Numbered from the stretch's first letter, positions 22,372 through 35,212 are shown. The stretch is DNA of 64,000 bases from Diplosphaera chodatii (GCA_032358165.1 JAALGY010000021.1:1550001-1614000); one strand, 5' to 3'. The notes: a model not told the origin generated them from the sequence alone. Program-made: numbers and translations.

Positions 22372-25300
22372 CGATGCGATATCTGCATTCAGATGCTTTG
22401 CCACAGACGGGTGCACCCACTCTCACAATGGTACACAGGTCCTGAACAGCCAGTTGAAGCCCCACCTGCACCGAAGCTGTGTGCTGACAAGCCAGCCGCC
22501 GCCGCCACTGCTGCTGGTGAGCTGCTGCTGCTGCTGCTAGAAAGGATGCTGCTATTGTACGCTTCGGAACCTGCCGTTGCCATTGATGCTGTGGCTCACA
22601 GTGGGAGTGGTGCCATCATGCGCTGCAGGCCGTCCGAGTGGCAACGACGCTGTATAGTATTCCCATGCTGCCAAGTGTCGATTACCAAACCCTGTGCCAA
22701 CCAACACATGGCACTGTATGTCATGGTTTGCCATGTGCGCTCCAGAACCAACAACAAGATGCGCTCTCCGAGTCAGCCATTAAGCTGTGGTAGTCCAGGA
22801 GCACAGGGCGGCCTGATCCAGTAGTCTGCAGTGACGCACCACAGGCCAGCTGCTGCATGTGTCGGGTGCGTGGGGCGGCCGCAGCGCCTGCAATGTCTTC
22901 AGCAAGGCCAGGCCAGGACGGTTGTGGCTGCAATCAATATGATAGTAGAGGACTCAGCCAACAGGACATGCATCGAATGAAGCCTGTAGGAGGAGTCACA
23001 CTCACGTCGACACAATGATGTGTGCGGAGCAGCATGCCAAGGCGGACGTGGCTGCTGAGCGTGTCCCACCATGCAGCAGCAGAAACTCGCTTGGAGCGCG
23101 CTGTCACTGGCAGCGCTAGATGCTGGCTCAAAGTCCACCTGGGCAGACAGGCATGACAAGGCGCAGATGGCTGTGGAGCCTCACATCGTTCCTGCAACTG
23201 CCTGTGAGCAGGCATGTCCTCAGCCAGGTGGCTGAAAGTGTGCAACCTCCTGTGTGCTGCCTGGGGGTGACAGCAAATCTGATTTATTGAAGCTGTGCAA
23301 CTGGTAATTTGTGCATCAAGTGCATCAGCTGGCTTGCACCTGATCGTACACCGTAGATGAACCATCCAGCGCTGAAGACAAAACACCCCCTTCCTGGTGC
23401 AAACACGCTGCCGCTGCTAATTCTGTGCCTCTCGTGCCAGGTGCACCACTGCTGCACGGCCGTATATGCACTCCGCAGTTGCCAAGCTCCGTCATCTGCT
23501 GAGCGATGCAGCCACAGTACATTCTGCCGTAGCAGCCAGCAAACAAGGATTCCATACACTACATCCGTATCGATGCACAATGATGATGCGACCTGATCCA
23601 AGCACCTGTCTAGCGGCAGTCTGCATGGCATCCGTCTGGGCTGACCATTGCGGCGGCTGGGCAGATACCTGCGGCTCATTAATGCGGTACGCTACAAGGT
23701 GCTGCAGCCATCTGCCAGCGCCTCTCCAGCACCGTATCATTGTGCTCGCTTGCCTGCACGTACAGCTTCAGCGGCATGGTGTTGCTGCTGGCTGGCGCCC
23801 TCGTTACACGGAGCAGGCAGTGTACTGCCAGCAATGCTGATCTGACGGTCAGGCCACCGCAATCTACGTGAGTGCATTGCAGGTATCTATGCCATCCTGG
23901 AGCAGACTGAGTCTGCTCAAACTCATTGACGAGTCACAATGTGCTGAATACAGGGGCAACTCCATTTTGCCTACCAGGCTGCCCGTCAGCTGGTGCCTGT
24001 GGTAAAACACACCTGCTGGACGTAGAGTTGCCAGGTGCCGCCAGTACTTTATCTGGCGGCTCATATCCTGCAACGTTCAAAAGAGCTGCCAGCGCGTGGC
24101 GTATCGCCACAGAATCTGCTCGCAGCTGACTTCAAATGCAGTGCACTGCCACACAGACCTACATCTGGTTCCAGGCACCACACATGGTCAAAGACGAATG
24201 GAACCATTCGAGAAAGCATGCATGCATGGACGCCAGGCAGGCAGGACTGTACATGGCTAATGTTCAAGCGCACCAGTTGTGCACATGTCGGCTACACCGC
24301 CTGTGACACCAACACTGGCGCAATCTGGAACCTCTGCAAGGCACAGCATTGTTATCAGTAGTGTGGTCACGTGTGTCGCTGTACATCGCACTGCGCAGGT
24401 GCAACAGAATAAGTAGTGCACATAACCAATGCAGCCATGGCAACGACGGTCGCTGCGGTGCCTGACAGCCAGCCATGGCGTGCAAACCCGGCGGCAGCAG
24501 CGACACCCTGGACGGCGATGTACGTCCTCTTCATCTGTAATCTGCAGACGCAGATTCACAAGCTTGACTTGCACAATGGGTCCTGCAAACATGGCTGTCA
24601 TCCGGCAGACCTGGCACTCAATTGCAGAGCCCTTGGCTGTCCAAGGCTCTCAAGGCCTACCGCTTGGCGCCGGCCAGACCGCCTGCCTTCTACCATGCGC
24701 TGCAAGCGTTCCAGCTGTCGCGGACTCACTATTGAGGCTCATCAAATGTGCAGGTGTTCTGAGGCAAGTGGCTCCTATTGTGCGCATGACACTACTCACG
24801 CAGACATTGTGGACAGACGTAGATAGGAGAGGTCCTCAAGGGCAAGGATGCCATTCATGTACATCATGCGCTCACCGGCTGTGGATCTTGCATCATTCCC
24901 TGCTTGACGCCCTGAAGCATGTCGTCGATGTGTGCGATGTACCAGTTCCAGAGTGGCGCAGGTGATCATAGCCCTGCCTGCGCCTTGGTCAAAACCTACA
25001 CCAAGGCTGCATTCACGAGTGCATGTCAGAAGCAGGCAATACATAGCTACATGCAAGTGCTGCTCCAGTGAAATTACATGTGGTTCACAGACAGGAAGCT
25101 GCTATTGCAGCAGATAGGATGGCAGCACGTTCATGCAGCAAGGTTTGCCTTGGGTGCAACATCGAAGGCCACCACGCAAGCTGCTTTCTCAGTTCGATTT
25201 CAAGCTTAACAAAGCACCATCATCTGTCAACAGCTTCAAGCTTCATGTCTCGCGACATGTCAGCATGTGCTGGCATGCCCCATCCGACCACTGAGCCACT

Positions 25301-25414
25301 GAAGTCCGAGCTATTGATGCCATGGTAGGTGTTGCATGCCGTCATACGGGCACCACATGATGACCCTGCTTGCATCCATTGATGGACACGCGCAGCCCCA
25401 TGCATGACGATTGC
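22372..25414. other. Three-kilobase stretch without a recognisable gene
   Basis: Lies between the truncated BET copy and the 3' end of F-box gene D. Open frames of 100-180 codons occur on both strands (for example 24429-24965 plus and 23284-23679 minus), but none shows a known motif, good codon pattern or consistent splice partners. I saw no transposase, reverse transcriptase or terminal repeats. The duplication breakpoint should lie in here. Confidence 0.4.
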
Positions 25415-28400
25415 TCACTCATCCCAGAACCAACGATGCTGCTCCAGCACCGACCACAAGACTTGCGCAGGCTCGGCCCCAAGGTCGCACAGGGCAGACT
25501 GCCGTGGCCACCGCCGCAGCCGACGATGCGGCAGGTCTGGAAGCACATAGCTGTGCGGCGGTAGGTGACGTGAAACGTCATGATCCTGCAGCATGTGACG
25601 AAAGCCGTTAATAACACGAGCACGCATACCGAGCAACTCCGCTGCCAGCCGGGCCAAGAGCTCGTTGCCAACATCAGGTCGGCAGGTTGCGCACGTACTA
25701 GCACATGATCTGGCACGTTCAAGATGCGCAGGCGCGGCAAGCGAGCTACCAGCCATGCTGGCATGTCTCTGCCCATTGCACAGTGCACGCCATACAGGTT
25801 CAGCGCCCTCAGCCGCTGCAGTGCTGCCAGTGGCTTCAGGGTTGTGGCGCCAAAGCCCTGGTCACAAAGGCGCACACTCTGGGGATGCAGGTGATCAACA
25901 ATGTGCACCATCTGCCCACACCTATGTCAATCTATCAAGGGACTGCAGCAGAACAAACAACTGCATGAAATACTTATGATATATACGTTCGTGTGCGGCT
26001 TGCATCTTGCATGGTGCAATGACAACATGGTGCATCGTCCATGCATGCATATGGACTGTCATCAGCACACAGGCTGTGAAGGATGTTACCTTGGGGTTGC
26101 GAGCATCAACCAGCTGCAGCATTGTCAGGTTTGTGCAGGCAAGCACTGCCTGCACACCATTGAGTCAAGATGCTGTTATCAAGCCACGAAGAGTCGTGCC
26201 TATGGAATGAAAATGGCTTCATGGAGGCAGCATTACAGCCCGCAGTTGTAGCGCTCCCAGATACCTCAAGCAGGTTCTGCCCTGCGCCGCCTCTCGAAAC
26301 GTCAAGTTCAACACTGAGAGCCTCAAGATGCGGGAGATATCTCAAGCCTGCAATGACGACATGTTGTGGGTGCGCCCATGTGCAATCCTGCGTCGCAGTG
26401 CATGCATGTGGCGCTGGACTGGACAGAGGCCCGCATCATGCAAACAAGCAAGACGTGCTTGTAGACCACACAGCAACGTCACATGACGCTGGCATACACA
26501 CCATTCATGTTGTAAACCAGGTTGTGTTCTGTTGTCCATCTCTTCGTGACGATTTGCAAGCGGCGCAGCTCATGTAGACCCGAAAGCGCCAACTGCTCCT
26601 ACATGTCAGGCTCACAATGGGAGTGAACTCGCAGTTTCACAGAGGTAGCGTACTGCAGCTCTGGAATGCTCAGTACGCTACCTCTGCAACTTGACATGAG
26701 TGAAGACTGTCATGGTCCTGTGCTTGCAGACATGTCATCTTGCTGCATGTAAGCGCACGAATGCGACCAGAGAGAGAAGCTGGCAGAAATGGCACCAATG
26801 CCAACTATGCACCTCTGCAATTCCGAAGCGCAGGTGCAATTGGCTGCACCGCATCAGTGGTGCAATACCCAGCTGCACCTGCAGTCGGCAAACTCCTGCT
26901 GTCAGCATTTGCACGCACCTTGAGACCCAACTACCTCCACTGTTGTAGGTGTGGGGTGATGAAACCGACGTTGCACTAGTAGAGTGCAGGTCACGCTTGC
27001 TGGATGACTACCGCGTCAACGAGCCTCAGCCGCAGGTGGTCCACTTCAAGGTGTGCCAGTAGCGGGCAGTGCTGCAGTATTGCAGGCATGCAGTTGTTGG
27101 GGCCCTGCCCACTGCTGTGCCACTCGTCACCCGGACCCAGCATCGACAGCCGGTGCAGCCGGGGACCTAGTGCCGCCAGCATGGCGCTCACGGCGCTGCA
27201 GCGGATCACAGTGAGATGGGGTCATGCAACAAACGCTCTGAGGCCCGCGTTTCAATCACATTCAGATCCATGTGCACACGGTGCAAGGTGCGGGCCCTGC
27301 ATGCTGATGCACTTGAATGATGTGTTCCATGCACATGGAACTTCGTTCACATTGTGAGGTCTGCTGCTTCCAGACATACACATGTCATTTGTGGCACGAT
27401 GTGCCTTGCACATTCGCACCTCAGACATGCAGTGGTGGCCGCCCCATTGGCAAATAGAGCCGTCAAAGTCGTAAGTCGCGCAACATCAGCCATTGCGTGC
27501 TGCGTCATCCAGATGGACGACACATCCAGCGCTTCAAGAGCTGCAGTCAGGACGTGCCACACAGTTGCTGAGGCTACCAGGATGCACAAGCATTTTGGGA
27601 AAGAGTTGATCCGGTTTTCGTAATAGTCATGCTGCAAACTCCATCTGGTGCTGACTTTTGCCATATGTACGTCACTGAGCAAAGGCCTGAACAACCCAGC
27701 AGTCTGACGCACTGCTACCTGTCATGGCACTGATAGCTGCCTTCAGGCCGTGGTGTGTGCAGTCCTCGAAGGACTTCGCCAGACTAAGGTGCTGCAGTTT
27801 GCTGAGCTTTGAGATCTGGCCAAACCCTGCAGTTTGTGCAATACCTTATCAATGGGTTGCCCAAGCTGTTGATTGTGGGACACCCCTGCACAGCTGCAGG
27901 GCCACAGAAGATGCCATGTCAGCGACTACACCAACATCGCAGCTGCACGGTGGTTTTGTGCGTTGCTGACCTGCATCGGTTGCCAGCTCTGCGCAGAGAC
28001 TCAGGTCCAATGCTCGAAGCTGCGGCAGAGCCTCCGCTAATGCTCTTATGTCCTCATCAAGGCCGCCACCCAGCGCTCCACGCAGGCACAGGGCAGTCAG
28101 CTGGCTGCACAGAGAAGATTTTGTTTTTTTGGCACTTGACGGCCAAGCACTGGAGGATGATCACGCCATGCTGACACAAACATTCCTTGAGGCATGCTTG
28201 GTCAGGGCTGTGCTGCAAGCACACTCGAAGCACATGTTCAGCAATGCCGGTGTCCCTGCCAGGTCTGCGTTTGTCAGCTGCGCAGCAGCTTGATACACCG
28301 GGGGTGTTAATGCAGCCAAGAGGGGCAGATGTGCATATGTGCAGTGGCGGGGGTACATTTTTGAACCGTGCAGGATTTTGTACCTGAGCGCTGAGAAGGA

Positions 28401-29720
28401 TGATGCAAGCGACCAGGTGATATGTGCTGGAAGGTATAACGACTGCAGCTTCGTCAGCCTCGTGACCACATCCAGCAGCAGCCCGCTTGACATACTGAGC
28501 GCTAGACGCGAGAGATTTTTAGGTGCAGCAGCCCCTGCAGGCATGGTGCGCTTCGACTTTATACCATTTCACCACCACCACCACCAATCCGGTGTATGGT
28601 GCCACTTGCTGCAATGGATAAGTGCAGCAAGCAGCATCCACCTACCCGATAGTCGTAGATGTTCCAATGCCCAGCGTCGAGTGACACTGCGCTCAGGCCA
28701 GCTAGATGTGGGTGCAGGAAGTCGAGGGTTCCATTCACCACCTGCGTATGTCGAAGTATGCACAGCTTATGTGCTGCACCTGACCAGCAGGTTGTTGCAG
28801 ATTATGTGGCACACAACTAGGTCCACTCTACCTAAAACACTGGGAATTTGCCCAGACTGCTGAGCATGCACACAAGGGCGTCAGCCAGCTGGAGCCGCAA
28901 CTGGGCACATAGCCCATGAGGAATGGCAGCACGCGAGGGCCAAGAAGTGCGCGCACCGGACAGTGAAGACTATGCAGGCTGTGGATGCCTCGAAGCGCAC
29001 TTCCCAGCGGGGTCACCGCCGAACCGCATTGCAGCGGCTGCTCTGGCAACGTCCACTTCGCAATGTGTATAGATGTCAAGCTGCTGGGCGCCTGCGACAT
29101 GTTGGAGGCACGACCTCAGGTGGTGATCTGCTTCACCTTGCGCTGCAGCCCTGAAGCTCAGTCTTTGGACATGAAGCCTGCACAGTTCTTGGATGCAGCT
29201 ACGCTGCTACGGCACTGCGATCTGACGGGTCGACAGCTCAACATGCCCGTGAAGGCAGCATCACGCCGCAGCTGTGCAAGCACCTGTGCAAGGTACGAGC
29301 CCAAGTCGTAGGAACAGAGCTCGATGGTGCTGAGGTGCTGCAGTGGATAGCGGTGCTTCAGCGCTCGGTCGAGAAAGCCTGGCTCTGGCGGCTCTACACA
29401 AAGCAGGGTAGCCCGTAGTGCCTCGCAAAACCTGCAACGCATCGTCGTGTGCTGCGCGGTCAAGTTCTCACTGAGCGTCGTTGCATCAGCAGCCGTTGTC
29501 ATTGATTGCATGCATGCGCCATGGACCAAGGCGCGCACTCCCAGCGCACGTCATAGACATGGATCATCACATGCAGGCACCTTGTATCTACCAAGTGGCA
29601 GCTCGCAACATCCTCTTGATCCTGCAAAAAGCTGCAAATGTACTGCAGAATATCTGGAGGCAGCGCTGTCAGAGACGACGAGCTGCTGAAAGTGCCTGCT
29701 TGATCAGGTCTCGAAGCCAT
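25415..29720 (-). CDS. F-box/leucine-rich-repeat protein, copy D
   Basis: Fourth paralogue. The ATG at 29720 opens MASRPDQAGTFSSSSSLTA, then the F-box LPPDILQYICSFLQDQEDVA. Later exons include HRYPLQHLSTIELCSYDLGS near 29330, VNGTLDFLHPHLAGLSAVSL near 28720, LTTLTALFANGAATTACL near 27460, LLAHLEVDHLRLRLVDAVV near 27040, LHELRRLQIV near 26560, and LAALQRLRALNLYGVHCAMG near 25810. The tail is YVLPDLPHRRLRRWPR ... EQHRWFWDE with a stop at 25415. All read in the Leu-rich style of C. It sits 1.1 kb downstream of the intact BET gene, mirroring the C/BET-relic pair. A perfect 15-bp inverted repeat lies in one intron (26641-26685). Presumed SCF receptor; substrate unknown. Confidence 0.83.
26641..26685. 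repeat. Perfect 15-bp inverted repeat (hairpin) in an intron of gene D
   Basis: AGAGGTAGCGTACTG at 26641-26655 and its exact reverse complement at 26671-26685 are separated by a 15-nt loop. In the gene's direction it lies about 40 bp upstream of a splice acceptor near 26600. The equivalent place in gene C has no such hairpin. Confidence 0.9.
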
Positions 29721-30813
29721 GGCTTCGCTCCAAGACGTAAAAACAGGAAAGAGTTCGAGTGCATCTTGCAAATTGCAACTACCGCAATTTCCTTAAAACT
29801 AGCAAATTCACTGCTGGATACTTTTCACTTGCACGTGCTGAATGCAGGAAGTATCTCGAGACGAGCCGAGCTGGAGCAACAATTGTGCCAGTCATGAGGC
29901 GAGCTAGCTCCCACCGAATATTGAACTGGCGGATATTTCGTTGCTCTGCGATCTCGTTGACGGCAAACCGGCGCAGTGACGGTGTTCACGCCAAACAGAA
30001 CGGCTGCATGCAAAGCTATGAGGATGTACCGCCAACTGCGCATACACCTTGCAGCACTCCCAGCGTCACAAACAGATTTTTGCAACGGCTCGGCATGGCA
30101 ATGCATGTGGCAATGTCGCCGCAACCCATTAATCATTCAGGCCATCCATGTTCCGATTCCAATTGTGACAAGCTTGCACTATACCAGTGCTGCAATGGTC
30201 ACTGTGTGCAACAATGTGTGGAGCGCATGGTATCATTGACAAGACAGGCCTTCCAGTCCGTCGCTCAGCAGCAGGACTTTGCGTTGTGCGCCACAGCAGC
30301 CATGCACAGTGCTGATGATGAATGCGCTGCGGCCTGACACTCGATGAACGAGAGTAGCAGTGGCGACTGTGTTCGCACGCGGACTGCATTCCATTCCGCA
30401 CATACAAGCGCAACGTGCATGACACGGTCGTCTCCTGACGGTACATCCGCATCCAAGAGGTGGGCCAATGTTCACGTGACTGCCAATGAACGCAGTTGGC
30501 ATGCACAGTGCATACAACATGTCAAGACCAGTACGTCCTCTACGCTGGACCCTTTGTGCCTCTCTTCATGCCACCATGTTCTCAGTACACCCTTTCGAAT
30601 GTTCACGCTGACAATATGCAGATTTGCATTCGAGCTGATTTGACCTTTGCAGCAACACCTAACATCCAGAGATGGGACAGAGAATGTTTGGTCACGGACC
30701 CAATGACCCATCTGACAGCAAACAAGCTGCACTCGTACAGGGCGACCACGAGCTGAGAGTCTACACCCAGCACCTACCTGAGACAACAGCCGCCACCCCA
30801 TGTCCACCTAGCC
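29721..30813. other. Spacer between BET gene and F-box gene D
   Basis: About 1.1 kb holding the 5' flank of D (shared block at 29844-29955) and the 3' flank of the BET gene, part of which (about 30680-30735) matches the flank of the BET relic. No gene seen. Confidence 0.45.
29844..29955 (-). promoter_or_regulatory. Upstream block shared by F-box genes B, C and D (D copy)
   Basis: About 124 bp upstream of the D start. The plus-strand text GCAGGAAGTATCTCGAGACG followed by GCGAGCTAGCTCCCACCGAA aligns with the C block; spacing and order are kept. Confidence 0.35.
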
Positions 30814-33800
30814 TCACTCCTGCATCGCCTCGGCAATCGCGGCGGTGGCACCAGCAAACGGCTGGGCCGCAGCGGCAGGCAGCACATCAGCCCGCAGCGC
30901 GTCCTGCAGCGTGCAGGGGTGCGCGCCCAGCTTGGGCTGCAAGCCTGAGCTGAAGCCGAGCAGCCCCTGCTGCACGAAGCGGGGCGACCCCGCCGGCGGC
31001 ACAAAGTCGGGCCCCACTGCAGCAGACACCGTCGCCACGGCCGGGCGCAGCTTCGGCAGCGCCGCCAGCTGCGGCGGCAGCCGCTTGGCTGTTGGTGCCT
31101 TTGGCTGCTGCATCTGGCATGCTGCCAGCGGCGCGTCCACCGGCGCCGCGCTGGACCCCTGGTGCTGCAGGTCGGTGGCGGGCGGGCGGCTCTCGCTGCC
31201 GCCGGCCACATCGTCATGCAGCATCGCTGCGCCCAGGTCTGCAGTGCACATCTCCAGCAGTAGTAAGAGGCTGCACACCACGAGGTCGCACATGCACTGT
31301 GGCAGACAAACAGTGCCGGCGCCGACCTCGGGTGTCAAGCAGGATATGGCCGGTCACATGTCCAGATGTGACTCCCCTATGGAACATCAGCGCACCTGCA
31401 GCCTGCTGGGCAGCGTCCGCGGCTTCGCTGCCGCCCAGCGCGCCGGACTGGCGAGTGGACAGCAGCCGGTCCAGCGCTGCAGCAGCACTGGGCGGCAGAG
31501 CTCCAGCAGCTGCCGCCTGCGGCTGGCCTGCATTCATTTCCACTGGCTGGCGCTGCGCAACTGCAGGGTCCTCTGCTGGCTGCCCGCCTTCCTGCTGCTG
31601 CGGAGGAAACGTGGCCTGCCCTAGAGTTGCCAGCTTCAAATGTTGCTGCTGATTGACCAGCGGCGGGTGCAAAAGATGTGCTGCATCAAGAGGCTGCTCC
31701 TCAGGCCGCGCTGCCTGCTGTGGGTGTCCCGGTCGCTCCCCCTGTGCTGAACGCTGTGGCGGCGCGCTTGGCGGCTCTGCCTTTGGCTGCTGCTGTACTG
31801 CTGAGGCGGGCTCCTGCTGAGCGGCAGCCGCTGCGCCTGCTGGCTGTCCTAGAGGCGTGGCACCACCGCCAGGCGTCGCTGGCTCGGACACTGGCGGATG
31901 CGCCGAATCGCCAGACGCCTGCTCTGGCGCTAGGGCTGCCTCGCACGGCGGCACCCGGTACCCACGCAGCCCTGCAGACCGTAAGTGGCGCTGTGGTGCC
32001 AGGCTACAACCACACATGTACAGACTGTCCAGCACTTCCACACACTGCTGCATGAGTACATTGGCCAAAGGGTTGCCCACTACTTACCGGGCTCACAGCA
32101 CCCACTGATGACCGCGTGACCATGAGCACAAAACGACAGGTACTCTGTACGAGAAGCAGCCCTCACCGCTGCCCGCCAGGAGACCAGGCCAGACGAGGGG
32201 CCCCCCTGAAGCGGGGTCGCCATCACCGCCGCCGCCGCTGGGCTTGCCGCCCTGGCTGCCAGGGCCGCCAGGGTCGCCGCCACCATGCGAGGCTGGGCTC
32301 TCAATTTGGCCAGCCTCCCGCGCCGTCGCCACGAAGTGCTGCGGGAGACACCCAACAGGTTGCCACTCAACGTTGTGATACGCCGCACCAACCCTGGCCA
32401 TGCTCAGGCCCAACGAGCGTGGTGAGTCACCCCGAAACTGAACGCTGGCTGCTTAGCCCTGAGGCTTTGTGTGAGTAGCGGCAGCAGTGTGCATGCAGGT
32501 GGCTCACGGCAACACAGTCATCGCAGGAGACCACAGCTGGGCATGCGCTGCGCTCAGTGCCCAACGACGGACCGCTGAGCAGTACAGGGGCCGCCGCACC
32601 TGCAGCTGCCGCAGCGTCAGCGCGTCCAGGCGGTCCATGTCGACAATCATGTCGCAGGAGCCCGGGTGCAGCTCGGGGGCGCGCCCCACCAGCAGCCCCA
32701 TCGCTGTCCCAAAGGCGTCCTGCCGCAGCGCCCCAATCCCCCGCGCCAGCTGGTCCTGTAAGTGTGCATGAGGGGTGCAACTCTGAAAAGGGGTACAAGA
32801 GACGGCCTAGCATACATACAGTTAAAAGCTTTTCTGCTCTCTACGTAGCCGGCAAATGCTGCACACCAGCTGTCCCACTGCTGCCGATTCTGGGACATCG
32901 TTGAAGTAAGATGACTAAACCTGTCGAAGATCAGGGTGTGTAGCCGCTCGGCCTGGAAGTAATGGCAGGTGGAGTGCATGTGCTTGTCCGGTGACATCCA
33001 GACTCTGAGGATGCCACCCCACTTACCTTGTCTTCGAGGGACACGGGGTCGCACTGCGAGGCCGCCAGGCTCTGCGCATCGCTCAGCCGGTGGCCCAGCG
33101 AGTCCAGGGCTGCCGTCAGCATCTCCGCGCGTGCCATCAGGCCCTCTGTGCGCGCCGTCTGCGCACAAACAGTGCCAGCGGTTGAAGAACCTATCAGGCG
33201 GTGTAGGGTGAGTACCATCGGATTGTCAATGGCAAGACGGGTGTGACAATGGTGCGGCAGTGCTGCGGCCCTGAAACATCCATCAGACAGCGAGGAGTGC
33301 GACGGGCTGGACGGCGTCGACACCTGCGCAGCTTCTGTGGCTGCACGAATGGCAGCCTTCTCCTCGGCTCTACACGCGCTCGCAGCATCCGCCAGCTTGT
33401 TCGTGACCTCCCGCTGCCACTTCTTCTCAAACTCGCTCTGCAGACCAGAGGAGGGGACGCCTTGGCAATGACTGTGCTGAGTCTCGGGTGCTGATGCCGT
33501 GAAGAGCACGTGCACATGCTGCTTGCTACCCTGCTGCAGTACTGTGTGACCCGAAGCGGCAGATGTACAGGCATGCAGGCGGCTGTACCTGCAGAGTGGT
33601 CGCCATCACGCCCACATTTGACTCCCGCGGGTTGAACAGGAAGGCGTTCGTGAACACCTGGCACCACAAGACAGCAGGCGTGAGCTGCACACTCACCGTG
33701 CCATCCCATGCTTGCTTGCAAACAACTTTGCTGAGCAGCTGAGCATGCACAGCCCTGTGGCTGCGGAGGAGGCGTCCACATGCATTGTGGCTGTGTAGTT

Positions 33801-35212
33801 GACATGTGGCATGCCGGCGCCAAGGCAAGTCATATTGGAGGCACCACCGGAACCGACTCCCCACCTGCTGGATGTCCGCATGCATGTCGTCCGGGACCTT
33901 GTACGTGCCCGCCTCAAGCTTGCGCTTGATGGTGCCAAAGTCCATTGGGCGATCCACATACTTGAGATAATTATCGTAGCGCTTGGTGTCCACCGGCTGG
34001 TTGAACGGGTACGCCCACTGCGCAGGAGATGAAGCAAGGCTCAAGAAGCACACCTCACAAATTGCACCGACTCTGGTGTGACAGTGTCGCAGCCCTTGAG
34101 CGCAGGGCTCCTGTTGCAGCGCCACCTCGCCAGCGACGCTGCAAGCACCTCGGCATTCCAGTGCGGCGCCTGATGACATGACGGCCACCGCCTGCAAGGT
34201 TGTCAGTGGCTTCAAAGATGGAGCGAGGGCCTCACCCGGTGCGACGTCAGGGACCGCAGCACCGCAGCGCAGCCGCGGGTCATGACGTCGGCGGTGCGGC
34301 GGGCGGCGGACTCTGCCAGCCGCGCCCGGTCAGCGCCGCCCAGCGGCTCCTCCAACGGCGGCATCGGCTTCGCCCACAGCGCCTGGATGTTGTTCACCTG
34401 CGGTGCGATAGGCCGACCAGTGCGTGCCAGTGCCTGCTTCGCAGTTTTCAGGCAAACGGGGCAGTTGTGTGCATGCTGAGCATCAGCATGCATCCTGATG
34501 CGCGTGGGTGAAGGGTGCCTGCCACGGCAGCCTGCAATTTGAGTGTGCTGTTACACCCTACATTTGGAAGATCAAGACTCCCTCCGCTGTGCACCTCATT
34601 CTGCAGCGCCTCGTACTCGGCCGTGATGTCCGCCATGTGCCGCCGCAGCTCCAGGCGGCGCTGCCGCTGCGCCTCGTCCTCGTGCCGCCGCCTGCGCTTC
34701 GCCCGGCGCTCGGCCTCACCTGCCGACTGCGGCGGCATCGACCGCTGTTTCTGCTTCCCATCCGCTGGTGCACTGAGTGCATAGCCGGCTGCGGCTGCAA
34801 AGTGGGCGCCATCAGCCTCAGCAGGGTTGCCGCCCGGGAGGCGGGGTGCAGCCGGTGTCGCGCCATTGGCGTTGATGCCGTTGGACGTGCCCCTGCTGGA
34901 CGGGTCTGCTGCGGGGTGGGCTGCGGGCCCGTCCGGGTTGCGGCGGGCGGCGGCCACTGTGAGGTCGGCGTGCCGCTGCTGCGCTGCCTGAGCCGCGCTG
35001 CTGCTCTGCTTTGCCAGCGCTGCTGCTTTGGCCTGTGCTGTCAGCAGGTGGGGCACAGGCATGCCGGCCGCCGTCGCATCTGGCTGCAGCAAGCCAGCTG
35101 CTGGCTGTGCAGCTGCCATGGCTGCTGACAGGCTGCCCGCAGCACCATCCGCTGGCAACAGCGGCGTGTGTGACGTGGATGGCGGGGCGGGGCCAGTGCC
35201 ATTTGGCTGCAT
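30814..35212 (-). CDS. BET/GTE-type bromodomain protein (bromodomain + NET domain)
   Basis: Chromatin reader that should bind acetylated histone tails and recruit partners through its extraterminal (NET) domain. The ATG at 35212 opens an Ala/Pro-rich, then basic, N-terminal exon (AERRAKRRRRHEDEAQRQRR, a likely nuclear signal) that ends ITAEYEALQNE at a donor near 34595. The bromodomain spans three exons: helix Z (VMTRGCAAVLRSLTSHR, near 34230), the 51-residue exon 34017-33865 with WAYPFNQPVD and VDRPMDFGTIKRKL, and VFTNAFLFNPRESNVGVMAT near 33640. The acetyl-lysine-binding Asn is kept in LFN, with Phe where Tyr is usual. A Lys/Ala coiled coil follows, then the NET domain (HPGSCDMIVDMDRLDALTLR, near 32640) continuing across an intron into HFVATAREAGQ. 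The C-terminus is long, Gln/Ala/Pro-rich and ends AEAMQE. It has a decayed duplicate at 19.0-22.4 kb. Confidence 0.88.

Noticed and set aside
22372..25414. Transposable element in the gene-poor 3-kb stretch
   Set aside because: I looked for reverse transcriptase, transposase, terminal repeats and target duplications and saw none; the open frames are short and featureless.
33526..34215. Histone acetyltransferase (GCN5-type) as the source of the bromodomain
   Set aside because: No acetyltransferase motif is present, and the NET domain downstream identifies a BET-type protein.
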